From contig NZ_LMXN01000023.1 in NCBI RefSeq assembly GCF_001442615.1, positions 1-55,506 of the forward strand: a stretch of 55,506 bases of DNA, given 5' to 3'. This document shows positions 25,679 through 33,412 of this stretch, in pieces. The position numbers and the translations under genes were made by a program. The notes beneath the pieces were generated by a model. The model was not told the DNA's origin, made no database searches, and saw only the letters and a program-made list of their open reading frames with translations. The stretch's first letter is position 1, and each line of letters starts with the position of its first letter. The DNA comes from Algoriphagus resistens. GTDB taxonomy: Bacteria > Bacteroidota > Bacteroidia > Cytophagales > Cyclobacteriaceae.

Positions 25679-26461
25679 TTAGGTATACATAGCCCCATTC
25701 ACATGTAGCACCTGCCCTGAGATATAGCTGCTCATGTCCGAGGCTAAGAATACACAGGCATCCGCCACTTCTTCCGGCTGCCCACCACGCTTCATCGGGA
25801 TGCCATCCCTCCAGCCCTGCACTGTTTTCTCATCTAATACTTCAGTCATTTCGGTTTCTATAAATCCCGGTGCGACAGCATTGCATCTGATATTTCTAGA
25901 ACCAAGTTCCAGAGCCACTGATTTGGTGAAGCCAATAATTCCCGCTTTGGAAGCAGCATAATTTGCCTGACCTGCATTCCCTTTTGCTCCCACTACGGAG
26001 GTGATATTGATGATAGAACCTGACTTAGCCTTCATCATGGTGCGGGTAACTGCTTTCACTGTGTTGAAGCAGGATTTCAAGTTGGTATTAATCACTTCGT
26101 CCCAGTTCTCCTCTGACATCCTCATCAAGAGGTTGTCACGGGTAATTCCCGCATTGTTCACGAGGATATCCAGGGAGCCAAACTCTGCCACTACCTTGGT
26201 GATAAGTTCTTCTGCGGAGCTGTAATCGGAAGCATCAGATTTAAAACCTATTGCGTTTTTAGGGATATTTGCATGACCAAACCCTTTTTCAACAGTATTA
26301 TACGCTAACAATTCATGTTCTAACGATTCAGCTTTTTCTACGCTTGAGAGGTAAGTGAAGGCTACTCTGGCGCCTTCTTGGGCAAACTTGAGCGCAATTG
26401 CTCTTCCGATGCCTTTAGATGCTCCAGTGATCAATGCCGTTTTTCCTGAAAGTAATCCCAT
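25679..26461 (-). CDS. fabG: 3-oxoacyl-[acyl-carrier-protein] reductase
   Basis: 260 aa classical SDR that reduces 3-oxoacyl-ACP with NADPH in fatty acid elongation, in the cytoplasm. The nucleotide motif TGASKGIG is at residues 12-19, NNAG at 102-105, and the catalytic S155, Y168 and K172 (YAASK) are intact. The C-terminus SSYISGQVLHVNGAMYT is the FabG signature. It is about 12 residues longer than the usual 244-248; the extra sequence lies near residues 54-70 (YNTVEKGFGHANIPKN), between strands beta-2 and beta-3. It is monocistronic with its own terminator. The assignment to FabG rather than another SDR is strong. Confidence 0.93.
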   Translation of the reverse strand: MGLLSGKTALITGASKGIGRAIALKFAQEGARVAFTYLSSVEKAESLEHELLAYNTVEKGFGHANIPKNAIGFKSDASDYSSAEELITKVVAEFGSLDILVNNAGITRDNLLMRMSEENWDEVINTNLKSCFNTVKAVTRTMMKAKSGSIINITSVVGAKGNAGQANYAASKAGIIGFTKSVALELGSRNIRCNAVAPGFIETEMTEVLDEKTVQGWRDGIPMKRGGQPEEVADACVFLASDMSSYISGQVLHVNGAMYT

Positions 26462-26712
26462 AGGGTTATAAAATTTTGTTTGGTCAAAATTAGAAAAAAA
26501 GCTAAAACTTTTGATTCTAAAATTGATTTCACCTGTCTTTTCCTTGAGCTACTAATGATTAATTTGAAAAACAAAAATTGTCAAAAATATAATTTTATGA
26601 TTGGTCCAAACGACAGAATATAGCTTTAAACTATGGCAGTTTGAATAGCTAAAACAGTTTTTCAACCCCAATAACGGATGGGAACCAAATTTTTTTCTGA
26701 AGCCAAAAGGCC

Positions 26713-26720
26713 TATTTTTG
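26713..26720 (+). promoter_or_regulatory. Possible -7 element of the lpdA promoter
   Basis: TATTTTTG fits the Bacteroidota -7 consensus TAnnTTTG and lies 35 bp before the lpdA start. A clear -33 TTTG element is not visible upstream, so this is tentative. Confidence 0.35.
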
Positions 26721-26754
26721 CGTTAATCAATTCGTTCTAAAAAACAAGTAATAT

Positions 26755-28152
26755 ATGTCTTCGACCAAATTTGACGTGATCGTGGTGGGCAGCGGGCCGG
26801 GTGGCTATGTAGCTGCTATCCGAGCTTCTCAACTCGGCCTAAAAACTGCCGTAGTAGAAGCTGCGGAATTGGGTGGTATTTGTCTTAACTGGGGTTGTAT
26901 TCCCACCAAAGCTTTATTGAAAAGTGCTCAGGTATTTGAGTACATCAATCATGCTGCAGATTACGGTATTACCGTAAAGGATGCCAGTGCGGATTTTACC
27001 GGCATTGTCAAAAGAAGCCGTGGTGTAGCAGATGGAATGAGTAAGGGAGTGACTTTCCTTATGAAGAAGAATAAAATTGAAGTGATCAAAGGCTGGGGCA
27101 AAATCCAGCCAGGAAAAAAAGTAGAGGTCACTGACAGCGAGGATAAGAAAACTGTTTATTCTGCTGATAATATCATCATTGCCACAGGTGCGAGATCCCG
27201 TGAGCTTCCTTCCATGAAGATCGATAAGAAGAAGATTATCGGTTACCGTGAAGCATTGACTTTGGATAAGATGCCTAAGAAAATGGTAGTCGTAGGTTCT
27301 GGAGCTATCGGAATTGAATTTGCTTATTTCTATGCCACCATGGGAACAGAAGTGACTATCGTAGAATTTTTGGATAGAATAGTACCCGTGGAAGACGCTG
27401 AGGTATCCAAGACGCTGGAGAAACTTTACAAAAAAGCGGGAATGACGATCATGACTTCCTCAGAAGTTACTGCTGTAGATACCAAGGGAACAGGCTGTAA
27501 AGTGACCGTAAAAACAGCCAAAGGCGAAGAGACATTAGACTGTGATATCGTACTTTCTGCTGCAGGGGTTGTCTCGAACCTAGAGAATATTGGATTGGAA
27601 GACGTGGGGGTTTTGGTAGACAAAGGCAAAATCAAAGTTGACGAGTATTATAAAACAAATATGCCGGGGTATTATGCAATAGGCGATGTAATACCTGGAC
27701 CTGCATTGGCTCACGTAGCATCTGCTGAGGGAATTATCTGTGTGGAAAAAATTGCCGGGCAGAATCCTGAGCCTTTGGATTATGGGAATATTCCTGGCTG
27801 TACCTATTGCTCTCCTGAAATTGCCTCTGTAGGAATGACTGAAGCCAAAGCTAAGGAAGCGGGTTATGAGTTGAGAATAGGCAAATTTCCATTCTCTGCA
27901 TCAGGAAAAGCATCCGCTGCTGGCGCAAAGGACGGGTTTGTGAAATTGGTATTTGACAAAAAGTACGGAGAATTACTCGGAGCACACATGATCGGATTCA
28001 ACGTGACTGAAATGATCGCTGAGATCGTGGCTATCCGTAAACTGGAAACCACTGGTCATGAATTGATCAAAACCGTGCATCCTCACCCAACGATGTCTGA
28101 AGCAATCATGGAAGCCGCTGCCGCTGCATATGACGAGGTAATTCACCTTTGA
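26755..28152 (+). CDS. lpdA: Dihydrolipoyl dehydrogenase
   Basis: 465 aa flavoprotein, the E3 component of 2-oxoacid dehydrogenase complexes and the glycine cleavage system; it reoxidises dihydrolipoamide with NAD+. The FAD motif VVGSGPGG is at residues 10-17. The redox disulfide is C43 and C48 in GGICLNWGCIPTK. The NAD domain has MVVVGSGAIGIEFAYFYATMG at about 178-198, and the active-site HPHPTMSE lies near 442-449. Length and all key residues are normal. No E1 or E2 gene is adjacent. It ends at a hairpin before the sigma factor gene. Confidence 0.97.
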   Translation: MSSTKFDVIVVGSGPGGYVAAIRASQLGLKTAVVEAAELGGICLNWGCIPTKALLKSAQVFEYINHAADYGITVKDASADFTGIVKRSRGVADGMSKGVTFLMKKNKIEVIKGWGKIQPGKKVEVTDSEDKKTVYSADNIIIATGARSRELPSMKIDKKKIIGYREALTLDKMPKKMVVVGSGAIGIEFAYFYATMGTEVTIVEFLDRIVPVEDAEVSKTLEKLYKKAGMTIMTSSEVTAVDTKGTGCKVTVKTAKGEETLDCDIVLSAAGVVSNLENIGLEDVGVLVDKGKIKVDEYYKTNMPGYYAIGDVIPGPALAHVASAEGIICVEKIAGQNPEPLDYGNIPGCTYCSPEIASVGMTEAKAKEAGYELRIGKFPFSASGKASAAGAKDGFVKLVFDKKYGELLGAHMIGFNVTEMIAEIVAIRKLETTGHELIKTVHPHPTMSEAIMEAAAAAYDEVIHL

Positions 28153-28175
28153 TATAAAAATTTTGAAAATAAAAT

Positions 28176-28209
28176 GCACAAGACCTATATAGAGTTGGTC
28201 TTGTGCTTT
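28176..28209 (+). terminator. Hairpin after lpdA, weak T tract
   Basis: GCACAAGACC (28176-28185) and GGTCTTGTGC (28197-28206) form a perfect 10-bp stem with an 11-nt loop, followed by only TTT. Probably a terminator. Confidence 0.65.
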
Positions 28210-28244
28210 ACATTTAAGAAATAAACTTTTCAAAACACCGATTT

Positions 28245-28778
28245 TTGCAGGAGGAACAACTCATCGCCGGATTAAGGGCAAAGGACAGAAAGACGACAGA
28301 GTATTTGTACGACAAATACTCCAGAGCACTCTATGCGGTGATCTCCAGAATTATTTTTGACAAGGACATAGCAGAAGAGGTTTTTCATGATTCCTTTGTG
28401 AAAATCACCAGAAAAATAGAGCATTACGACGAGTCAAAAGGCCGCTTATACACTTGGATGGCCAATATTTGTCGTAATTCAGCCATTGATAAACTCCGTT
28501 CCAAAGAAATATCCCAATCCGGTAAGACCAACACCATAGATGATTTCGTATATGGAATGGAAAGTCAATCCGGCACCCAAGAACACATAGATGGGATCGG
28601 GGTGAGGGAACTGATGACCGATCTCAATGATGATCAGAAGTTTATAGTAGAGTATATTTACTTCAAAGGATATACGCATTCAGAGGTTTCTGAGGAATTC
28701 GGAATACCTCTGGGCACCGTCAAGTCTAGGGTGAGAGCAGCAATACAAGTGTTGAAAAAAAATGTAGCAAGAATCTAG
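28245..28778 (+). CDS. ECF RNA polymerase sigma factor
   Basis: 177 aa with a TTG start; an in-frame TAA at 28215 excludes any upstream ATG. Region 2 spans about residues 20-90: LYDKYSRALYAVISRIIF, DIAEEVFHDSFVKI and LYTWMANICRNSAIDKLRS. Region 4 spans about 120-175 with VEYIYFKGYTHSEVSEEFGIPLGTVKSRVRAAI. Its TAG stop shares a base with the GTG start of the anti-sigma gene, so the two are translationally coupled. The pair resembles SigK/RskA modules. Confidence 0.94.
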   Translation: MQEEQLIAGLRAKDRKTTEYLYDKYSRALYAVISRIIFDKDIAEEVFHDSFVKITRKIEHYDESKGRLYTWMANICRNSAIDKLRSKEISQSGKTNTIDDFVYGMESQSGTQEHIDGIGVRELMTDLNDDQKFIVEYIYFKGYTHSEVSEEFGIPLGTVKSRVRAAIQVLKKNVARI

Positions 28779-29602
28779 TGGATATTCAATCTTACATATC
28801 GTCAGGTAAACTGGAACTATTCCTTTTGGGAGAGTTGACGGAGCGGGAGCGTGAGGAAGTATTGAGCTTGGCTAAGATGCATCCAGAGATCCAACAAGAA
28901 TTGGATGAACTGGAGCAGACTATGTTCGCTTTTGATAATATGTCTGGTGCGGCCCCGTCTCAGGAAGTGAAGGAAAAGATTTTCTCTACCCTAGAAAATG
29001 ACTTTATTCTTAAAGAGATGCCAAAACCGACCGCAGTGCCGGCCGGCAGTAAAGTGGTTCCGATCAATAGTCCTTGGAAGCCTTTTGCAATAGCAGCGTC
29101 TATTGCTGCCATCGTAGCCTCCGGAGCGGCATTCTATTATGCTGGTAAATACCAGGAAAGAGATGAGCAGTTTACAGCGCTACTTCAGGATCAAAGTGTC
29201 ATGGCTGACAACCTGAACCAAGTGAAGCAGGAATATGAGCAAAAGGATTCCCAGCTTGACAAAATGATCGCAGGCGACTTCAAACGTGTGGAAATGAGAG
29301 GTGAAGGTTTTGAGATGCAGAAGGATGCGAAAGTGGATGTCTTTTGGGATCAAAATGCCCAAGAAGTATTTATCGCGGTGAATAAGCTCAATGAGCTGAG
29401 TGAAGAGTTCGATTATCAGCTTTGGGCAATCGGAGATGATGGTCCAATAGGGATTGGATTGGTGAAATCAGAGGAGAAACTGACTTTGCAGCAGATGGAA
29501 GCAGTAGCTCAGGCAGGTGCTTTTGCCATCACTATTGAGCCAAAAGGAGGATCAAAAGCACCTACCCTAGAGAAATTGGTAGTATTGGGAGAAGTTACCT
29601 AG
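28778..29602 (+). CDS. RskA-type anti-sigma factor
   Basis: 274 aa, GTG start overlapping the sigma stop by one base. Residues 1-80 form the cytoplasmic zinc-finger-less anti-sigma domain (LELFLLGELTEREREEVLSLA). A transmembrane helix lies at about 102-122 (FAIAASIAAIVASGAAFYY), followed by a coiled-coil stretch to about 165 (DNLNQVKQEYEQKDSQLDKM). The C-terminal RskA domain is at about 185-274, with VDVFWDQNAQEVFIAVNKL, YQLWAIGDDGPIGIG and the end KAPTLEKLVVLGEV. It should hold its sigma factor at the inner membrane and release it by regulated proteolysis. The releasing signal is unknown. Confidence 0.93.
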   Translation: MDIQSYISSGKLELFLLGELTEREREEVLSLAKMHPEIQQELDELEQTMFAFDNMSGAAPSQEVKEKIFSTLENDFILKEMPKPTAVPAGSKVVPINSPWKPFAIAASIAAIVASGAAFYYAGKYQERDEQFTALLQDQSVMADNLNQVKQEYEQKDSQLDKMIAGDFKRVEMRGEGFEMQKDAKVDVFWDQNAQEVFIAVNKLNELSEEFDYQLWAIGDDGPIGIGLVKSEEKLTLQQMEAVAQAGAFAITIEPKGGSKAPTLEKLVVLGEVT

Positions 29603-29634
29603 GAATTAAAACCATAAATTAATAATTTGAAAAT

Positions 29635-29661
29635 GCCTGTTCTGAAGAGATCAGGCGTTTT
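29635..29661 (+). terminator. Terminator after the sigma/anti-sigma pair
   Basis: GCCTG (29635-29639), TCT, loop GAAG, AGA, CAGGC (29652-29656) form a stem with one internal mismatch, followed by GTTTT. Moderate strength. Confidence 0.55.
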
Positions 29662-29691
29662 GATTTAATATAGTTCCGCACTATAAAAACC

Positions 29692-30387
29692 ATGAGAAAG
29701 CTACTCCTCAGCCTGTTGTTATCAGCATTTCCCCTAGTTTTATTTGCTCAAACAGCGCCTGACCAGGACCAACTTGGCAGTTGGTATATGTATTTTTTCA
29801 GTAAATCTTTTAAAAACTCACAATTTGGTATACAGGGAGACTTCCAGTTCAGATTTTGGAAACCAACCAAAGATATAGAGCAATTGCTTTTCAGATCCGG
29901 TATCACATATACTCCAGAAAATGCAAATATCCTGTTCACCTTAGGGTACGCCAATATAACCTCGGGCGCCTATGGGGAATCTGATGCAACCGTAAAGGAG
30001 AATAGGATTTACCAAGAAGCTCTTTTTTCAAATAAAATAGGTCGGATTTTTCTCCTTACGCATCGGTTCAGGTATGAGCAACGATGGGTGGAAACACAGG
30101 ATATGCGTACCCGATACAGGTACAACCTATTTCTTAATGTTCCATTCAATGGATCTGCCTTGGACGATGGTGTGGTTTATCTTGCGATGTACAATGAATT
30201 GTTTATCAATGGGCAGAAAGCTATTGGTGGAGGAAGATCTGTAGAGATTTTTGATAGGAACAGAGCTTACCTTGGTATTGGCTATGGTTTGAAGTCAAAC
30301 CTCAGAGTGCAAACCGGCTGGATGTTGCAGACCACAGATGATTGGAGTAAGGGGCAATTACAGTTTAGCTTGCATCATAAGTTTTAA
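29692..30387 (+). CDS. DUF2490 domain outer-membrane protein
   Basis: 231 aa. Signal peptide MRKLLLSLLLSAFPLVLFAQ, cut after the Ala-Gln. The mature part is a beta-strand array with aromatic girdles: LGSWYMYFFSKSFKNSQFGI, DFQFRFWKP, LLFRSGITYTP, LTHRFRYEQRWV, TRYRYNLFLNVPF, and an end at LQFSLHHKF with a terminal Phe. That is the DUF2490 pattern and fits an outer-membrane barrel of about ten strands. Function is not known. It lies 90 bp after the anti-sigma gene, with a weak terminator between, and immediately before the DUF2721 gene. Confidence 0.88.
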   Translation: MRKLLLSLLLSAFPLVLFAQTAPDQDQLGSWYMYFFSKSFKNSQFGIQGDFQFRFWKPTKDIEQLLFRSGITYTPENANILFTLGYANITSGAYGESDATVKENRIYQEALFSNKIGRIFLLTHRFRYEQRWVETQDMRTRYRYNLFLNVPFNGSALDDGVVYLAMYNELFINGQKAIGGGRSVEIFDRNRAYLGIGYGLKSNLRVQTGWMLQTTDDWSKGQLQFSLHHKF

Positions 30388-30473
30388 ACTTGAAATACTT
30401 ATCCTGCCCGAAGAGAACAAGCTTTTTTCATTTTGAGGAAATTGAAGCATCTTTAAGCTACCAACGTTTACCT

Positions 30474-30932
30474 ATGGAACTTCAACTCTCAACACCTGCC
30501 TTACTTTTTTCGGCAATTACACTGCTGATGCTTGCCTATACAAACCGCTTTTTGGCTATTGCCAATCTGATCCGTGGTCTACACAGAAAGTTTATTGAAA
30601 CGCCTGATGAAGGCATTATCGTAGAGCAAATCCATAATCTTCGACGAAGACTTACACTTATTAAAAACATGCAACTTTTTGGGGTCTTTAGCTTTTTATT
30701 GTGTGTGATTTGTATGTTTCTGTTGTTTCGCGGGATCACAGTGGCAGCCAATTGGGTATTTGTCGGGAGTATGTTATCCCTGCTTATCTCGCTCGCTTTG
30801 TCCTTGATAGAAATCCAGATATCTACCAAAGCATTGAACCTGGAATTGGCAGATATGGAGGAAATATTCAGGAAGCCAGGTTCCGGTCTCGACTTTATAT
30901 TCAAAAAAGACTCCAAGAAAGATGAAGAATAA
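30474..30932 (+). CDS. DUF2721 domain membrane protein
   Basis: 152 aa from ATG 30474 (MELQLSTPALLFSAITLLML), the standard family start; upstream in-frame sequence from 30390 is not typical of the family. The start helix (LSTPALLFSAITLLMLAYTNRF) is followed by HNLRRRLTLIKNMQLFGVFSFLLCVICMFLLF at about 52-83. A third helix pair (VFVGSMLSLLISLALSLIEI) precedes a charged tail. Three membrane helices are expected. The role is unknown. The stop overlaps the GDPD start by 11 bp. Confidence 0.9.
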   Translation: MELQLSTPALLFSAITLLMLAYTNRFLAIANLIRGLHRKFIETPDEGIIVEQIHNLRRRLTLIKNMQLFGVFSFLLCVICMFLLFRGITVAANWVFVGSMLSLLISLALSLIEIQISTKALNLELADMEEIFRKPGSGLDFIFKKDSKKDEE

Positions 30933-31881
30933 ATTTTTGTGGATCCCGTTGCTACTTCTATTTCTTGGCGCTTGCAATCAGAAATCAGGGGAACAACAGG
31001 AGACATTAACGGTAGATGCTAATGAAGAACCGTCGAGCAATCATATTCACTTAAGCAATGTAGAAGAAACCCGTGATTTTTATGCCTGGACCTCGGACCG
31101 CATTCCGATGGTTTCTGCGCATCGCGGTGGACCGTATCCCGGTTTTCCTGAGAATTCAATAGAGGCTTTTGCAAATGTGCTCAATTATACGCCCGCCATT
31201 ATAGAATTGGATGTAGCGATGACCAAGGATGGTATATTGGTACTGATGCACGACGATAAGCTGGATAGGACGACTACTGGAAAAGGCTTGGTGGGCGATG
31301 CGACCTACAAAGAAATTCAAGCGCTTTTTCTAAGGGACAATGAGGGAAATCTTACCGATTTTAAGGTGCCAACCTTAGAAGAAGTCTTGCTTTGGTCAAA
31401 AGGTAAAGCCCTTCTTACAGTTGATATCAAACAGTCTGTCCCTTATGAGAAAATCGTCGAAGCTGTTCGTAATACGCAATCGGAAGCACATGCTGCTTTG
31501 ATTACCTATTCTCTTGCGGCAGCTAAAAAGCTCCATAAGATGGCTCCGGAAATGATGCTTTCAGTGACGATCCGAAATATGGAGGAAATTGAGAGAATGG
31601 AGGAAACAGGCATCCCCTGGAATCGGGTGATAGCTTTTACCGGGGTTTCTGAGCGCTCACAGGAATTTAATCAAGCTCTTCATAAGAAGGGCGTATTTAC
31701 TATTTTGGGTGTTTTGGGTAACCTTGATAAAAGAGCCGTAGCGAGAGGTGACCAGATTTATGCAAGCTTCATCCAGAAAGGTGCCGATATTCTAGCCACA
31801 GATAGACCCATCGAAGCTGCATCTGCCATCGAAACGTTGGCTCCATCGACTAGTTCCAAATCCAAATATTTTAAAAAATGA
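30922..31881 (+). CDS. Glycerophosphodiester phosphodiesterase family lipoprotein
   Basis: 319 aa. Lipoprotein signal MKNKFLWIPLLLLFLGAC, lipid Cys at 18, so the enzyme is likely on the outside of the inner membrane or on the outer membrane. The catalytic TIM barrel starts MVSAHRGGPYPGFPENSIEAF with H67 and R68, continues IIELDVAMTKDGILVLMHDD (E95, D97, H110), then KVPTLEEVLLW and DIK near residue 165. It would cleave glycerophosphodiesters to glycerol 3-phosphate plus alcohol. It overlaps both neighbours (11 bp and 4 bp), so it is clearly in an operon with DUF2721 and the aldolase gene. Confidence 0.95.
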   Translation: MKNKFLWIPLLLLFLGACNQKSGEQQETLTVDANEEPSSNHIHLSNVEETRDFYAWTSDRIPMVSAHRGGPYPGFPENSIEAFANVLNYTPAIIELDVAMTKDGILVLMHDDKLDRTTTGKGLVGDATYKEIQALFLRDNEGNLTDFKVPTLEEVLLWSKGKALLTVDIKQSVPYEKIVEAVRNTQSEAHAALITYSLAAAKKLHKMAPEMMLSVTIRNMEEIERMEETGIPWNRVIAFTGVSERSQEFNQALHKKGVFTILGVLGNLDKRAVARGDQIYASFIQKGADILATDRPIEAASAIETLAPSTSSKSKYFKK

Positions 31882-32897
31882 TTATTGATCTTAGAAGTGA
31901 CACAGTTACCCGACCTACTTTAGGAATGAGGGAAGCGATGTTTTCTGCTCCTCTAGGGGATGATGTGTTTGGTGAGGATCCCACGGTGAATGAGCTGGAA
32001 AAGAAAGCCGCGCGGCTTTTTGGAATGGAAGCTGCGATTTTTTGCCCTTCCGGTACGATGACTAATCAGATTGCAATCCGTTTACATACCCAGATTCAGA
32101 CAGAAGTAATCTGCCACAACTATTCACACATCTACCTCTATGAGGGTGGGGGAATTATGTCAAATTCACTGGCTTCTGTAAAATTGCTGGAAGGGGAATT
32201 GGGCAAAATTACTGCAGATCAGGTGAAAGCGGCGATCAATCCAGATGATGTGCATACACCTCCGACGACACTAGTCTCTTTGGAGAATACGATGAACAAG
32301 GGAGGTGGAAGTATCTATACGTTGGATGAAATCAGGCCGATCAGGAAAGTTTGTGATGAGCATGGTTTGAAGTTGCATTTGGATGGGGCAAGGCTTTTCA
32401 ATGCATTGGTGGAAACAGGTGAAAGCACGACCGATTGGGGAGCTCAGTTTGATACGATTTCCATATGTCTTAGCAAAGGACTTGGTTGCCCTGTCGGCTC
32501 TTTGCTTTTGGGGACTAAAGCAGATATTAAGCGTGCAAGAAGAGTCAGGAAAGTCTGGGGTGGAGGAATGAGGCAAGCGGGGATATTGGCTGCGGCTGGG
32601 ATTTATGCCTTGGATTATCAAGTGGATAGATTAATAGAAGATCATGCCCGTGCTAGAGTGCTTGGGGAAATGCTGTTGAAATTGTCTTTTGTGCATGAAG
32701 TTTTGCCTGTTGCCACAAATATTGTGATCGCGAGATTGGAAGGTGTTTCACCTGAAGAATTTTTGAAGAAGCTTTCGGACAAGAACATCAAAGCTGTCAA
32801 ATTTGGGACGGACTTAGTAAGGTTTGTAACCCATCTCGATTTTGGAGATAATCAGTTGGAGCAATTTGGGGAAAGATTGGAAAGTCTAAGACCTTGA
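31878..32897 (+). CDS. ltaE: Low-specificity L-threonine aldolase
   Basis: 339 aa PLP enzyme of fold type I that cleaves threonine or allo-threonine to glycine and acetaldehyde. It starts MIIDLRSDTVTRPTLGMREA, the family signature. DDVFGEDPTVNELE lies at 29-42, LHLDGARLFNA at 166-176, and the PLP lysine is K200 in ICLSKGLGCPVGS. The ATG overlaps the GDPD stop by four bases (ATGA), so it is translationally coupled and last in the operon. I see no good terminator after it. Confidence 0.95.
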   Translation: MIIDLRSDTVTRPTLGMREAMFSAPLGDDVFGEDPTVNELEKKAARLFGMEAAIFCPSGTMTNQIAIRLHTQIQTEVICHNYSHIYLYEGGGIMSNSLASVKLLEGELGKITADQVKAAINPDDVHTPPTTLVSLENTMNKGGGSIYTLDEIRPIRKVCDEHGLKLHLDGARLFNALVETGESTTDWGAQFDTISICLSKGLGCPVGSLLLGTKADIKRARRVRKVWGGGMRQAGILAAAGIYALDYQVDRLIEDHARARVLGEMLLKLSFVHEVLPVATNIVIARLEGVSPEEFLKKLSDKNIKAVKFGTDLVRFVTHLDFGDNQLEQFGERLESLRP

Positions 32898-33412
32898 CTT
32901 TTTTTTATTGCTTTTGCAGCTTCAATCTCTCATTAAAGAGCTGGGTACCTTTAGTGCATACGCATTTAGAGAATATAATTTATCCAAATATTTATATATT
33001 CGCTAGTTACGCTGATTTCTTGACGCGGTATCCATTTTTTTTCAGCGTAGATTTCAAGTAAAAGGTAGTTTATCTTGATTACTGACCCGCCTGTATAGAG
33101 GTGATTTCATCAATTAATTTCGTTAAATCCTTTTATTCAGCTACTTGGGTCTTTATTTTTTATTTTTTTTTATTGGATTTTGGCCGCAACTGAAGGTAAA
33201 AAAAGTTTGAACTAACTTCAATTTATTGTATTTGCTTTTTAATTTTTCACTATATTTAACATCAGCTGCCTTAGTTTGAATAATCTGTATTTTATTTTAA
33301 TAATAATTTCAAGATTTAATTAAGAATTTTTGATTTCAACTTTACTGACGATATGTTTTTTCAATTGGATCACATTTGCCCTCAACAAGGATTTGAAAAA
33401 CTGCTTCATTTT
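32898..33412. other. Long AT-rich leader before the giant repeat gene
   Basis: 515 bp, visibly richer in A and T than its flanks, without a credible gene. It has several T runs (33166-33176 is nearly all T). The promoter of the giant gene must lie here. TAnnTTTG-like near-matches exist (for example around 33276) but none is exact enough to call. An in-frame ATG at 33353 would extend the giant protein by 20 residues. Confidence 0.5.

Noticed and set aside
33353..33412. Upstream ATG 33353 as start of the giant gene
   Set aside because: It would add 20 residues before the signal peptide; the ATG at 33413 gives a normal positively charged n-region. It cannot be fully excluded.
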